Of a DNA stretch of 25,033 nt, positions 1 to 12,700 are shown piece by piece. The notes below the pieces were generated by a model. The model searched no databases and was not told the DNA's origin. It saw only the letters and a program-made list of their open reading frames with translations. The position numbers were made by a program, and so were the translations under genes. The DNA comes from Apostichopus leukothele. Lineage: Eukaryota; Echinodermata; Holothuroidea; Aspidochirotida; Stichopodidae. The stretch lies in assembly GCA_010014835.2 (NCBI GenBank), contig JAAAKB020000030.1:1-25033 (forward strand), read 5' to 3'. The first letter of the stretch is position 1. Every line of letters starts with the position of its first letter.

Positions 1-34
1 GGGGTGGGGGAGATGGGTGGGTTCGTAGCCGCGT

Positions 35-74
<40 letters not shown>

Positions 75-1980
75 ACAAGGCAGCAGTCGGAATTTTCTGG
101 CTTCAAAACCCGTCCAGTTGGAATTTCAGCCACTACACCCCCCCCCCCCCAATCATCAGGCCTTAGCTACGTCCCTGGGTACAACACCTACTTATACACT
201 ACCGGAAACTATGCAGCTGTTCAAATTCTGAAATTGACATTTTGGATACAGTTATTCATGTATTCATCCTATTCGTATTGGCAATTCACTGTACTTGCCG
301 AGTGCATAAAGTACTACTCATTACGAACTTTGTCAAACATCGGTAAAGTTCAAATTATACTGAATTAATTGTTTATAATTAGCCGCCTTCAAAGTCCTTA
401 ATTACAAAGCTCGTGATTGCACTTAACTAATCTGCTAGCAATAAAGAATCACAACTTAATATCCCGTAGGTCAATGGTATATTCAGCGAATGAAACTGTG
501 CGTAAGTACACACACATACATGCACACACACAAAAAAAGAAAACGACCGGTGGAACGCCAATCAAAAAAAGATGTGAAAGAGGGCGTAACACCGAAATAG
601 AGTAGGCTATTTCAAATTTCGCAAGAAAGATGTAGCGAGAACAATGATGTAGCGATGGCAAAAATCAAAATTACTCCCCGATTTATAACTATTTCTGGTA
701 GAAGGAAATCATCATGTACGGTACACACCGTATGTAGTTCATTCGGTAGCGTAAGGAGCGTGGAGTGGGGCGGTAGTAGGCATGGTTATTGGCTGCATGG
801 GAGTGCAGTGCGCCGACAAACGTATAGGAGAACCCAGTAATGAAGTAATTAGACATGTATTGTTTTCTTCAAGTACAAAAACACTTATCAATATACAGGC
901 CTTATGAAACAACAAACGAAAACTAACTGGGAAATTATAAACAAATTCGGAAGAACAATTTCTTTTCTCTTAATAGTTAATTTTTTTTTTCATTTTTTTC
1001 AAAATCACTAAAACTAATCATGTGAGAAAGCGGAATTACTCTGTGCACCTTTACAATGGCAAAGGCTGAAACTCTATTTGAGCGGCACTCCAAACGTCCG
1101 AAACACATTGACATGATTCTATCAGATCTGTTTTCATACTTAATCGATATAGTTTGGCAAGGAAGACTATGGATGCAATACCGACGCACCATTCAACGTT
1201 ATGGCCACAGATGAAGGGAATGACCATGGCGCCACTGTGGAGCAGTGGAGGAGGTGCGGCACCCCTTCTCCATGGCACCTAGAAGATGATTTTCCATTGT
1301 GCGAAGGTTGTCGGGAAACCATGACGTCTATCTGGAAATATTTGTTAGGTGATTAAACCAACCAGACTGTCGAATATATTCATAATCGCCCGGTTTGTCT
1401 GGGAGGAATTGAGAGTGTCTGGGTGCATGAAAAATGATACGACAGGCTCGAAAAGTCTCATCATCTACGACCTCGCTAAATTATCTTAGACCTATACATA
1501 ACCTGTATCATATATCTCCGATCTAAGACATGCATCAGTTTTATCACTCGTGGAATAATTTAACCTTGACAATGTTCAATACACCAAATTTCACATCTGC
1601 AGTAAAACTCTATTCATCCAAACTGGTCGGGACCATCCATAGTTTTAAGAAATGTTTGCAAATTGAATTTTTTTACTTGCCAGTTCCGCGGCAGATTCAA
1701 GTCGTCTGACTCAAGCACACTGTTGTGTTGAGTCCGGTACCTACTGAATTATTCAAACAGATGATATGGACCAAGTTAATTCTGGTTTCTTGATGTGAAA
1801 ACATTAGATCGGTCTGCATGTAGCCATAAGAATTAGACAGTGACTTAGGAAGCTTACAAAGTGAGGGGGAGCCAGCGGGATTTAGATGTTCCCTAGAATT
1901 AAGAAGATTACTTTTGTAGAAGCTTTGGAAAGACGATAATATAATGTTACAGCTTAAAGCACATTAAAGCAAGAAATCCA
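1..1980. other. Non-coding region with homopolymer runs
   Basis: No gene is supported here. Small open frames exist on both strands, but none has recognisable domains, splice structure or conserved motifs. The left edge is low-complexity: G-rich from 1, with 39 consecutive G at 35-73 and 13 consecutive C at 138-150. The stretch from about 640 to 830 has more CpG than the protease introns (for example around 720-825). It could be intergenic or near a promoter of an unseen neighbour. The phrase GATGTAGCGA occurs twice close together (about 630-655). Confidence 0.5.
35..73 (+). repeat. Poly-G run of 39 bases
   Basis: There are 39 consecutive G residues, preceded by other G clusters from position 1 and followed 64 bases later by 13 consecutive C (138-150). 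A pure G run of this length can form a G-quadruplex. It is also a classic site of assembly or sequencing length error, so the exact length should not be trusted. Confidence 0.9.
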
Positions 1981-2010
1981 GAAGCAATCATGAATAAATC
2001 TGAAATACTA

Positions 2011-2016
2011 TTTATT
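2011..2016 (-). promoter_or_regulatory. Candidate polyadenylation signal AATAAA
   Basis: The minus-strand sequence reads ATTCAATAAATAG. It is the first canonical AATAAA after the USP stop codon. Minus-strand sequence beyond it (about 1980-1945) is rich in T and GT, fitting a downstream element. This is an inference only; alternative weaker signals exist nearer the stop. Confidence 0.35.
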
Positions 2017-4936
2017 GAATCACAATCACATCTTGCATAGCATTCTATTTCATTCCATTGTAAAGTATAGAATAATGGTTTGCAGAAACAGAGTAAGCCT
2101 ATAGTATAAATAATGTTACATGCCAATCCATCTCTGTATACTTAAAAACCATACAACTCATGATTCAGTAGCACAATTAATGAATACTTGATATAGAGTT
2201 ACCCCTTACTTGTCCAATATACATGTGAATACAGATTATTGTGCTACATACATTGACAAATCAAGATATATTCAAGATTCAATTCTTTAAAAGCTATAAA
2301 AGACAACAGCAAATGATGATCATTATTATTATTATGATTATCGTGAGAAGACCCAGGCAGTTATAAAATCAACAACCTCACCATTAAAAATATCTCACCA
2401 AACTTGATATACATTTCAAATGCCAGTTTTGTCAAAAATAATTCTTTTTGGACAATAATCTTAATTTCAAAGTGACAAACTGATTGAGGAAATTAGGACA
2501 CTTAGAAGTGACTGACTTAATTGAAAACTGCTAGCCAAACCTCCCAGAGGGTGTCTTTCCTTTGTCCTTCCCATCTTCATAAAGTTTGAATCAAACCAAG
2601 TCACAACAATTTCTTCCAAAGTGCATGCCAAGGTATAATCATTTTAGTAACAAAACCTCAAAATCATTATTGTAATGCTAAGTTATCATTGGTTGCCAAT
2701 TCTGCATCGCTAGCAACCAGTTAGCACAACTACCCATTCAGCAACAGAGAGATAGTATTGCAAGATAAGTGATGTAATAATGTTACCTGTTGAAATAAAG
2801 TGTACTAAAATGTCAAAGGTCAAACACATAAACCATCCAGTAGCCTCTTTCCTTTTCCATGTGTCTCTGCAATAGTGTATAAACTGTACACGCTGTTATA
2901 AACTTCAAATTGCAGATTTTAATTGACTAAAAAAATAGTCAATTGTGAGTGAAACGATAAACATGGCGCTTTGTTCACCTCTGATGTTTAGTTGATGTGC
3001 TCAGACAAAACAAAACAGAAATCTGGAAACCCCTTCAAGGCAAAAACCTTCTGGTTTGTATTTAATATACTAGTGTGAATCAGCATGGCCTGCAAGCTGT
3101 TTAATACTCTAAACCAAGAACATAATTAGAATGTCTTTACTCATAGAAAAATGACAGGTATCTCATTTTTGCATTCAAGCATTATAACCCTCGAACACAA
3201 ATTAAATTTTCTTGGTAAAATAAAAGACTGTAGCATTATGTTGTGGACACATTTAATTCAATGCAACCTGTGCACATGAAACCATAATAGAGCTAGATAA
3301 AAGAGGCAACATGAACATTACACCACACAATGGTAATGGCTTAAGGACCTGTTGGATTAACCTAGATAAGAGAATTGCACCTGCTGATATTATGAATCAG
3401 TAGTACACAGTACTGGATCATGGAAAATGCACACCCCACCACTTTATCAACTCATTTCTCTAGACTACTGGAATACTTCTAAGCTGGGAAAGGAATGCAC
3501 ACATCAATTTCACCTGTCATTGCAAAGTGGAACAATGTTATATTGCAACAGGCTGTAGTATTCGGTATGCACTTGTTCAGGAATGCTTAAAATTCCACTA
3601 TGATACTAGTGTAGCTTTGCTTCCTTTTAAATTCATACTACCAAAAACATTCAAAGAAGAAAGCAAAACAAACAAACAAACAAACAAAAGCCAAATAAAG
3701 GAAAAATACCAGAACACCTCGTGAAAGAAAAACATACCAACATGAAGAGATTGATATGTAGTTTGTTGAACAAACCTTAAGGGATGACAAGCATGCTTTC
3801 TGTACTCTCAATGGTTATAGGTCATACTGTGGTGGTCATACTCTCAATGGTCATATCCAATCACAGAATGATGGATTAAAACACAGTCAAATGTGACTGA
3901 AATTGATTATTATATCCAGCATGGTTGGGACCCATCCTCTCACATCCTCTCCCATCCTCTCCTATCAGATGAATGCTGAAGATGATTACAGGATTTACAA
4001 AGAACCCAAACTAACTGACATTAATGGGATCACCAATTCCACCCATATGAAATATCCCATCTGCAATGTATTTTCCATCATCATAACTGTAGAAACAATT
4101 TCATCTCAGCCTTATTACATCACAAAATCATCTCTTTACCCTTTTCCAGCTCATTTTCAATGGGTATCTATTTTAAAATTGTAAATAGACACTGTAATTT
4201 TATAATTAAAATAAATTAATCTAGTCCTGGGAGACACAATAACGAGCTCATACTGTAAGGAAGGCCAAAAGCAATGTCAATGAGAATGAAACAAGATATT
4301 TTTGTACCAGAGAAAAGTGCTTTCTGCTAAACACAAACGTCTCCAAACGTTTTTGTTGTTGTAAAGTAACAACACTTTTGCATGAAACTAACTCCGTGCC
4401 GGACTCGTGGACATTTCTTTGAGAGGTTTTCACGACAGTCTGACCCAACATTCATATAAAAAGCACCAACTCAAACCAGTTAAGAGTGAAATTGATGAGA
4501 AGTTTCCAAGTGATTATTATGCGAGAAAGATTCAGCTCATGACACAGTCATAATTAAAATATAAATTTTTCTAAGACTGTAAACAGACAGACAAACAAAC
4601 AATAAGGTAACATTCATAGACTCACAGTATATACTTTCTGTATTGAATCATACAGAAAATATCAACAATAAAAAAATGAAAATGACAAGTACATTATTCC
4701 AGGTTTTAAAATCAATGTTGCAATAAACTTATTCTACCTGGTATGTTTTTTCCCTCTTATATAAAGATCTCTTTGAATATGGAATGACACTATTGAATAG
4801 ACTGGTATTTCATTTGTTAATGAGTTAATATTGACCATCTCCGACCACCACAGGGTTAATGATACACAAGCAATAATACACACTGCATGAGGATTGTCAG
4901 TGCATGATGATACATGCTATTAAGAACACCTTGCAC

Positions 4937-5002
4937 CCTGTACTCAAAATGGTGGAACCCTGGACTCAAAATGGTTGAACCCTGTACTCAAAATGGTGGA
5001 AC
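4937..5002. repeat. Three tandem copies of a 22-bp unit
   Basis: Three adjacent units with consensus CCTGTACTCAAAATGGTGGAAC are seen. The outer two are identical and the middle one differs at two positions. It lies in the probable 3' UTR. The unit is not a multiple of three and the local open frame is not coding-like. Confidence 0.9.
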
Positions 5003-6243
5003 TGGTCAAAAGAATTCAGACCAAAGAAGAGACTGGCTTAATGACTTTGATGATGAGTCTGAAGTCATTTGACGGTACGGAATATTTGGTCACAGTTTTC
5101 AGATTCTTGACTCTGGCACCGTGCGATAGACTTCTGCATGCACTAGTGTCCTGGAATTATCGGACAAGACTCGAACATGTGGTCTGGTTGAAAAACCCCC
5201 GTCATCACCTGTGAGAAGATACAAACAAACAGTAAAACATAAGCAAGCATTCCCTTAGGAAAGGTAAGGAATGTTTACACAGGCAAGCTGTACGTCCTCT
5301 GTGTTAAACAGAGTGCAGACCTATGGCATGAATCTAGACAAACAAATAGTGAAATCAAGAGTATGCAAACAGCAGATCTCACAATGAAGCTACTTATTAG
5401 TAGTATCAATGCAGAAACTTTCAAACCACTACAAGAACTAATCACTATGAAAAAATATACTACTTCAAAAATTGCTTGAACATTGTCAACTAAACTGAAA
5501 CAAAGTGGTGACTCTCCCAGCAGTAACTTGCATTATTTAAGGAAATTAAAAATCAACAATCAAGTATTTAACACACCAGTTGAAGGGAATTGTGACATCA
5601 TTTTAAACACACACTTGAGAAAATTGTTAGATTTCTCAAAAAAGTAGCAAGGATGTTATGAACCAGAAAGCCAAATGGCTTAGTGACTTTTTACAATTAT
5701 GACTTTGACTTATGAGAGAAACCATAGGAATTCTTGTACTCAGTGAATGGATCCACATGTTAAGTATGAAGCTCATCCAAGCTTTACTTTTTTGAGTTAT
5801 TTTGTCCACAAGGTTTCATACTTGGACTTGTGTTGACCACAATAACCATTGACCTCTGCAGAAAATGATATGGGACAATGATCTCCATGAAGAAGGCATC
5901 GGTTTCTTTGCAGGAATAGTTTCAAGTTTATACAATCTAACAACATCAGGTTATGTGTGTTAAATAAGTGTGTGTACTTTTTACTGTATTGAATACTGTG
6001 CAAACACTGAACGAATCCATATAGGAATCATCATAAAATACATGGATGATACAGTTAGATGATTTCATCACATTTTCACTACAATACGGCTCATTGGGCT
6101 TAGTAAGCAATCTTTCTTAACTTCCCTTAGAGAAGTAGTTTGCATTTGCCAGAATATGAACATACATGTGTTAGATATTATTGTAAATCATTGTGTCCAG
6201 GAGACACATGTTTAAGAATGAATACAATGGCATTAGACAGGGA

Positions 6244-6713
6244 TCAATTACCGATTTCTCGTAGATTCGAGGGAGCAGGTCTTGAACAACCTTGATGTGG
6301 GTCCAGCCCAGCTTGTCCATTACTTATCACTATCCCGCTATCTAGGCTGTCCTGGGAGTGCAACATTCGAGCATTCCACGTTCCTTTCGACTCCTTCCAT
6401 TTGCCTTTGCTGCGTACCTCTCTGAGTCTCAAGGAGCCAAAGCCATTGATGTAGCCCTGACGAGGAGGGGAATTCTGTCCTCCGTGTAATGGAGAGGAGG
6501 GCACAGTGTCATTTGGTGTTGAATACAGACTAAGATTGTCATGATACATTGACCAATGGTCAAAATGTCCCATGGTGTTTGTGCTGAACGAACTCCTACG
6601 GTGGTAGAATAGTATATAGGCTCCTTTAGATGCGATTGAATCCTCCGAAACGGAAGTCAGTTTTGTATCATCAAAGTGATACCACTGGTTATTGGTTGAG
6701 TTCTTGCAATATG
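6244..6713 (-). CDS. USP31: USP exon I: catalytic Asp box, end of domain, tail and stop
   Basis: The exon is 470 bp including the TGA stop at 6246-6244. The acceptor is TTTTGTCCTCAG and two bases complete codon 464. It encodes AYCKNSTNNQWYHFDDTKL, with the catalytic Asp (second D of FDD, residue 479). The domain closes with SKGAYILFYHRR at about residue 503. The remaining 116 residues form a low-complexity Ser/Gly/Pro tail with a basic patch (RLREVRSKGKWKESKG) and a SQDSLDSG segment. Human USP31 and USP43 have tails of several hundred residues. The sequence just before the stop (AATCG/GTAATT) resembles a splice donor, so an isoform with more C-terminal exons is possible. Confidence 0.93.
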
Positions 6714-9700
6714 CTGAGGACAAAAGAAAGATGTTTCTATGAATAACATTTAATTGAATAGTTTATTGAAATAAAAATAAATTGTCTAGGATGTGTCCCC
6801 TAACCATGTGTATTAAATCTAGTACAGTAGCAATAAAATGAACAGCCAAGAAAGTTATGGAACATAGTAGTAATAACATATGTAAGACAATAGTAATAAA
6901 ATATGTAACACAGTAATAATCAAATATGTAACACAATAGTAATAAAATATGTAACACAGTACTAATCAAAAATGTAACACAGTAATAATCAAATATGTAA
7001 CACAGTACTAATCAAATATGTAAAACAGTACTAATCAAATATGTAACAGTAGTAACAAAATATGTAACACAATAGTAATAAAATATGTAACACAGTACTA
7101 ATCAAATATGTAACACAGTACTAATCAAATATGTAACACAGTACTAATCAAATATGTAACAGTAGTAACAAAATATGTAACACAATAGTAATAAAATATG
7201 TAACACAGTAATAATAAAATATGTAACACAATAGTAATAAAATATGTAACACAGTACTAATAAAATATGTAACAGTAGTAACAAAATATATGTAACACAG
7301 TAGTAATTAAATATGTAAAACAGAACTAATAAAATATGTAACATAGTAGTCATATAGTATATAACATTGTAGTTATAAAATATGTAGAGCAACAAAGGCT
7401 GTAGTATAGTGAATAATAGTACGAAACAGTGTACAAGATAACGCTTTCAGCATAACAGCAATAAACTGTGCAGTGTGCTTATTAAGTTTTTCTCTTCCAC
7501 AGTTATAACATTGTGGAAACACAACTAAAAGCTGGACATTTTAGATTAAATATTTCTGGATTTAACATTAAATGTGTAAGTATCTCAGTTATATTTCTTT
7601 ACCTGTGTAATGTCCACCACTGAGGTTACCAACATGGTTGCACACAGCATGTAGGTCATACATACAGTCTGGGCCCTGTGATGTAGTAGAAGGTCTGTGG
7701 TCAGAAGAGGACCTCCACTGGGACCATTTGGTAAGATTGTTGATCAAATTGATCTTACTTTGGGAACCAGCGTGGTTGTTTTGGTTCTGGTTTTGCTCCA
7801 CGTAAGAGGAAAGGTCGAGACCCTCGACAGGAAACTGAACCATTGTTGAGAGTTTATGTCTAGAAGAGGAAGTCTGAAACAGACCAAAGAACAAAGTGTG
7901 ACCAAGACTGAAATCTTATGCCAAAAGCAAGCTACCAGGACGTCAATCAAAATTCATGATCCTCCCAGCATTGACTGGCCCTCTTTATGGGGGCATACCT
8001 AGTAGTCAGGTATCTTATTTTGAGTAGGATGTACTGAAGGCAAACACCTAAATTATTTGATTTATACTATTGATTTCAAGCTCACAATAAAAATTGTCTT
8101 CTTTATGATGACAGCAATCCACCATGAACACACAAAGTGTTCATGTTTAAAAGTTCTTCAAATTCTCAGTATTTCTAGATTGTGATGGTTGAACCCACAA
8201 AAGAAAATGGGTTTGTACATATTACAGTCATTATGAGAAATACATATTCCAGGTATTACACATATGCCACTATTGCCCTTTTTCAGTTGGCTGTATTTAC
8301 AAGGTTCACACATTTGTTGACCTTGAATCACAGGGCATCACACATAAAACACCGCACGATTCCAAAGGTTACTGAGCCTTTGGCATCGTAAACAAAATTT
8401 ATCATCGACCAAATCTTTGTAACACTAATAGCATCTTTTCATTTTTAATTTAGTTTATGAGCAGTAAAATTATGGCCAGCATTTTGCAGACAAGAATGGT
8501 CTTACATGGATCACTACCTTCTAAAACATAATATACTTCAAAGTGAAGCTTGACTGAATTTCATATGATGCATGAAGATCAACTGTAACAAGTACTAGAA
8601 TTCTATTTGTTCTAATGAAGTCAAAGGTTGTTATCTAATAGCCTTACCAGATTGTAGTAAGAAAGACAGACACTTGCATGATAACAACATTACCGGTCAG
8701 TCATAGTTAACTTCCAATTTACACTTTTGCTTAAACAAGGTGAGCTTACAACCTCTGTGCTTTAATGAATTCTGACTACACCATTGGAGAGGTACTTCCT
8801 TCCAGATTCATACAATTTATGAAGATTTTGTTTTAGCAGAACTTGTAGTTATCTTACGCTAGACTACGTTGAGCTTAAATTCAACAGAAATTCTTCATAG
8901 AACAAGATTATCTTATGCTTCCTTGCTTGCTGTGGACTGTGGTTCACTGGCAGAGTTGAACTTGTCATGTTCACCTTGTGATCAATACCATTTCTGTTTT
9001 GTTCGTAGTACTACGAAAAGGAGCACTCACGACAGACAAGTGAAATAACCAAACATTGCAATTGGCCTTGAGAAACCTGCCAATAACAGGTGTAACATTG
9101 AAAGCCATTTATCATTTCTTCTTTCTTGTGTTATAGCGAAGGCTTAAAGGTCTTTGTTAAGATCATTTCATAAACGATTAAGTACATTCATTAACACATC
9201 CTTGGGTGTACTACATACAAAACAAAGAGTATGAATAACTATTTCTTCTGTTAATATCTGTTCCTTTATAGTTCAATCAGGAGTTTATGAAATGGAACTT
9301 TAAAATTTCAAAAGTTTCTGGGATACGTCCTGATAGGTATGAAATGCAAAATAACTAGAAAAGAGGAGATTTTATTCAAGAAAAGCATTGTGTAGATTCT
9401 TCACACCTGTTTGAACCGCTTGAGATGTACGACAAGAATATCTGGGAGAGACCACAAACTTAACTTCTTGGTGCACTGCTGTAGCTTACGGCAGTTCATG
9501 CACTGCCAGGCATTGTCTGCAGCAAGCTGAGGATAAACAACAAAAAAGGATTTAATAGTTTAAATTGGTATTAAAACAAATCAGAAGAATCATAGATACT
9601 ACAGAGGCTATTGTAATTGAGTTTCTGATTGTTTTAATGCGTGTTACGCTGTGTTTTGCTTTGTACGTCGATGATGTGCATGTCGTCGAGCGTGGTTAAC

Positions 9701-12700
9701 ATTGTTGCATGTGAGATGCCTTGCGCAATGTTCTTGGTTTAAACTAGCCTTTATTCTATTTGCTTTTGGTTTATTCTATTTAATTTGTCACAATGACAAT
9801 AGATGACGATTGACGTGTATTTGTTTTGAAGGATTGAAGCCCAAAATTTCCTGTAAGTTGTTCTTCCTTAAACCTCCTTTGATGTAACAAATTATATAAA
9901 GTATAACTCAAGAATGATATTGTCTATGAAAATTACTGTTTTATTTTTACGTCATATAATACAAGGAGAACATTGCAGTGTTAGTATTTTGAATATGATT
10001 TAACTGTGTTTATAGATATTTGCAGTGAGAATTGTTCCATGATGATTTATTTTGTGTATTGGTTATATGTATTCTTGTAGTTCATTGATGATTGTCATTA
10101 TTGTTTATTCTTGAATCCATTTTCCACATACGACCGTTAAACATTATTGTTAATGTCCACAATGACCGTCTAGAAATGACATTGAATAAACTTGATTCAC
10201 TGATTTAACATCTGATCTGCGTTGTGTGAATGTTTGGCTCTGCAACTGTCTAAAACATATCTCTTGGAGATTTTATACAGCTATAACAGCCACAAAGATG
10301 GAGACAAGGTATATGGGTGAATGGATGGTTGGGGTGGGAGGGGATTAGAGTGGGGGGGATCATAAAGCTGATGGTGGCAAATATTTGTCAGAGGAAGTGA
10401 TGAGTTGGATGATACATTTGTATGGAAGATATGGGAGATATAACAATCAGAATAAACACAAACAAAACCAGAAAGCCAGTTGGATTTGTGACTCATTGCC
10501 ATACAAGTTGCTCAAAATTCAAAATAACTATCTGACTAATGTAGAGCAAGTGAGTTAAATTTGTCCAAGAATGAAGTGACAACCAGAAAAGATTTGTAGC
10601 AATCCCTTGTGGGCATCAATCATGTTATTCACTCATGAACAACAATTTTACAGTATATAATTTTAAACCAAAATGTTTCCAATATCCAGAAAGAACAGTC
10701 TCCCTTTATGAAATATAGACATGTCTTACCAACTTTGACCAAGCAAATCCCTTTAATAGTTGTTCAGAGTTACATGACATTCACTATACACTGTGAAATA
10801 TTATTGAGAAAATGGCCAAGTTTCCACCATTTGAGATAACCTGTTGACCCCTTGAGCCCCATTTGTGTCCACTTGAGATAACATGTTCACCCCTTGAAGC
10901 TCAGAGGGAGAAACCCTTATACGAGGTTTAAGTGCACATTTAAAGCAAGAGTATAAACTCTGGAAGCCAGGTATGTTTCTTTGAAGACCTGAACTGAATT
11001 TTACCAAACTATGTTCACCAAAAGAAAATTAAAATTACTGGAGAATTCACAGATTAATTGTGGCTTTAATTCTGGAATTATCATGTTTTAAACCGTTTTC
11101 AGACTTTGATGCCTGTTGACCTCATTTGACCTCCACTTATTTCACTAGGGTTCTGAATCTGCATAATCCAAGTACCCAGTATGAAGTTACTCCACCATTA
11201 ACTATTTGAGTTACTGTGTTTACAAGCAAGTGTCACATACATATGTTACCCACACACACATATACGCCATCACCATCGCATACATCCCTTTTGCCTTCGG
11301 CAAGGAATAAAAAATGAAATTCAGATCAAATTCAGGAGAACATGAATAAACAACATGCTTATCTCGTGCAAATTGTTCATCTGTCAATGAAGCTGTACTT
11401 CTCAAAGAAAACAAATATGTTTGCCAGCTGTAATTTCTAACCTTTTCTTCTTGTGTGAAGATATCAAGGCACTCCTGTAAGGTTGCACAGACAGGCTGTG
11501 AATGTGTTGACTTCAATCGACGGTAATCCTCATGCTCAGCTATATGAACATCGATGGCTCCTTCCGAAAACCTGCATCATTGGATAGGAGATAGAAACCA
11601 TGTGCTTATATCAGTGCGTTGTAGGAATCAACCTTGCATATCACAATAACTAGCCTGTTAAGTAATGATATTTGCAAACATGAAGGCACTTTGTTGCTTA
11701 ACATGGTTAGGCTTTATTGTCATGTAACGAAATAACAGTAGGAACAGTTTGTTTACATGTACAGTTAAACTTGCAGAAAATTTTGTCTGGTTTTGTTGCA
11801 GTAAGCACATTAAAGTGACACATCTCTTAGTAATTGATACAATATGCTACCTTCAGACATTTCTATGAGGAACTTTGGTATTTTTCGATAATATTTTTGA
11901 TTTTCATCTACCACTAAGCTTTATAACTTTGGAACACAGTTGTTCAGTTCAATGCTGAGACATTTTATAGTGCATAAAAAGATAGCTTTACAAAATGCCA
12001 CGAGGGGTTTATAAACAACATCTCATGTTTTTTTTTTACCAGCACTGAACAAGCTACAGTAGTTGGGCTCATTAATTATGTAACCCAAGGGACCACACCA
12101 AATTGTTACTAGATGGAAAATCACCTTAACAATGAAATAAATTTAAGAAAAAACTATACCAGATTAAAAATTTACTCCCAAAAATCCACTAAATCAACAT
12201 GTAAGCTAGTGTGTATGACAAGTTAACACTAGTTCTGTATAAGATATGAAATCATCCAAGGGTCAAATGGGAGATAAACAGGAATTAGTTGATGGTGATT
12301 TTTTCCCTTGCTTCTTCCTAATTATATTGACTATAATTAAGGTATTTATATTAATTAAATATATCCTTGGTAGCATGTGTATTTTCTTGCCAGTGATTCA
12401 TGTTGTAGATACTGACCAAGCAGAGAAATTATAGTTTCTGGAGTAAAGATTTCATTAATTTGTCCTCTACTTGTGGTGGTCAGCTAGGGAGTTCTTGCAA
12501 ATCAAATACAGTGCTTCAATAATTTTAAGTAGTTCTACAACATTGAACTAGAAGGGTTCTTGTTATTGCAGCCTTTCATTCTCCTGTAAATGAACCATAC
12601 ACTTCATTGTGTGAGTACAACCTATTCTGCTGATCACCATATAGATCAACTTACTTGGTTGGGTAGACACCAACAATTCAGACAAACTTGTAACACACTG

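Larger units (their letters stand above)
1995..6243 (-). other. Probable long 3' UTR of the USP gene
   Basis: This stretch of about 4.2 kb follows the USP stop codon and shows no exon-like reading frame on either strand. I scanned by eye for AATAAA in sense (minus) orientation, and the first one after the stop is at 2016-2011. A U/GU-rich stretch lies just beyond it, as expected downstream of a cleavage site. The stretch may be one 3' UTR, or it may include intergenic DNA if an ATTAAA variant (for example near 3091 or 3244) is used. It contains AAAC repeats (about 3667-3688), a tandem 22-bp repeat (4937-5002) and an ATT microsatellite (about 2321-2336). Confidence 0.35.
9527..11441. other. 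Intron between exons F and G
   Basis: This 1915-bp intron contains a locally CpG-rich, T-rich block ending in a plus-strand AATAAA (about 9636-10200), a G-rich motif (10331-10358), a local duplication (about 10831-10898) and a perfect DR4 half-site pair (11117-11132). These are listed separately. No exon was found on either strand. Confidence 0.75.

Noticed and set aside
655-840. A 61-residue basic open frame near the left edge
   Set aside because: It has no recognisable domain, no splice structure and no similarity I can name. The length is what chance gives in locally CpG-richer DNA.
6763-7395. Minus-strand open frames encoding Leu/Tyr/Cys-rich repeats such as LLLCYIF
   Set aside because: They read straight through the 23-bp minisatellite. 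The unit is not a multiple of three, and the frames stay open only because the AT-rich unit lacks stops in some registers.
11220-11441. Extension of the exon F reading frame (IFTQEEKV and onward)
   Set aside because: Family homology stops at the GT donor at 11441 and resumes exactly at exon G with matching phase, so the extension is intron read-through.
12246-12434. Hydrophobic 62-residue open frame resembling a single-pass membrane protein
   Set aside because: The hydrophobic run comes from AT-rich codons in intron sequence. There is no further support.
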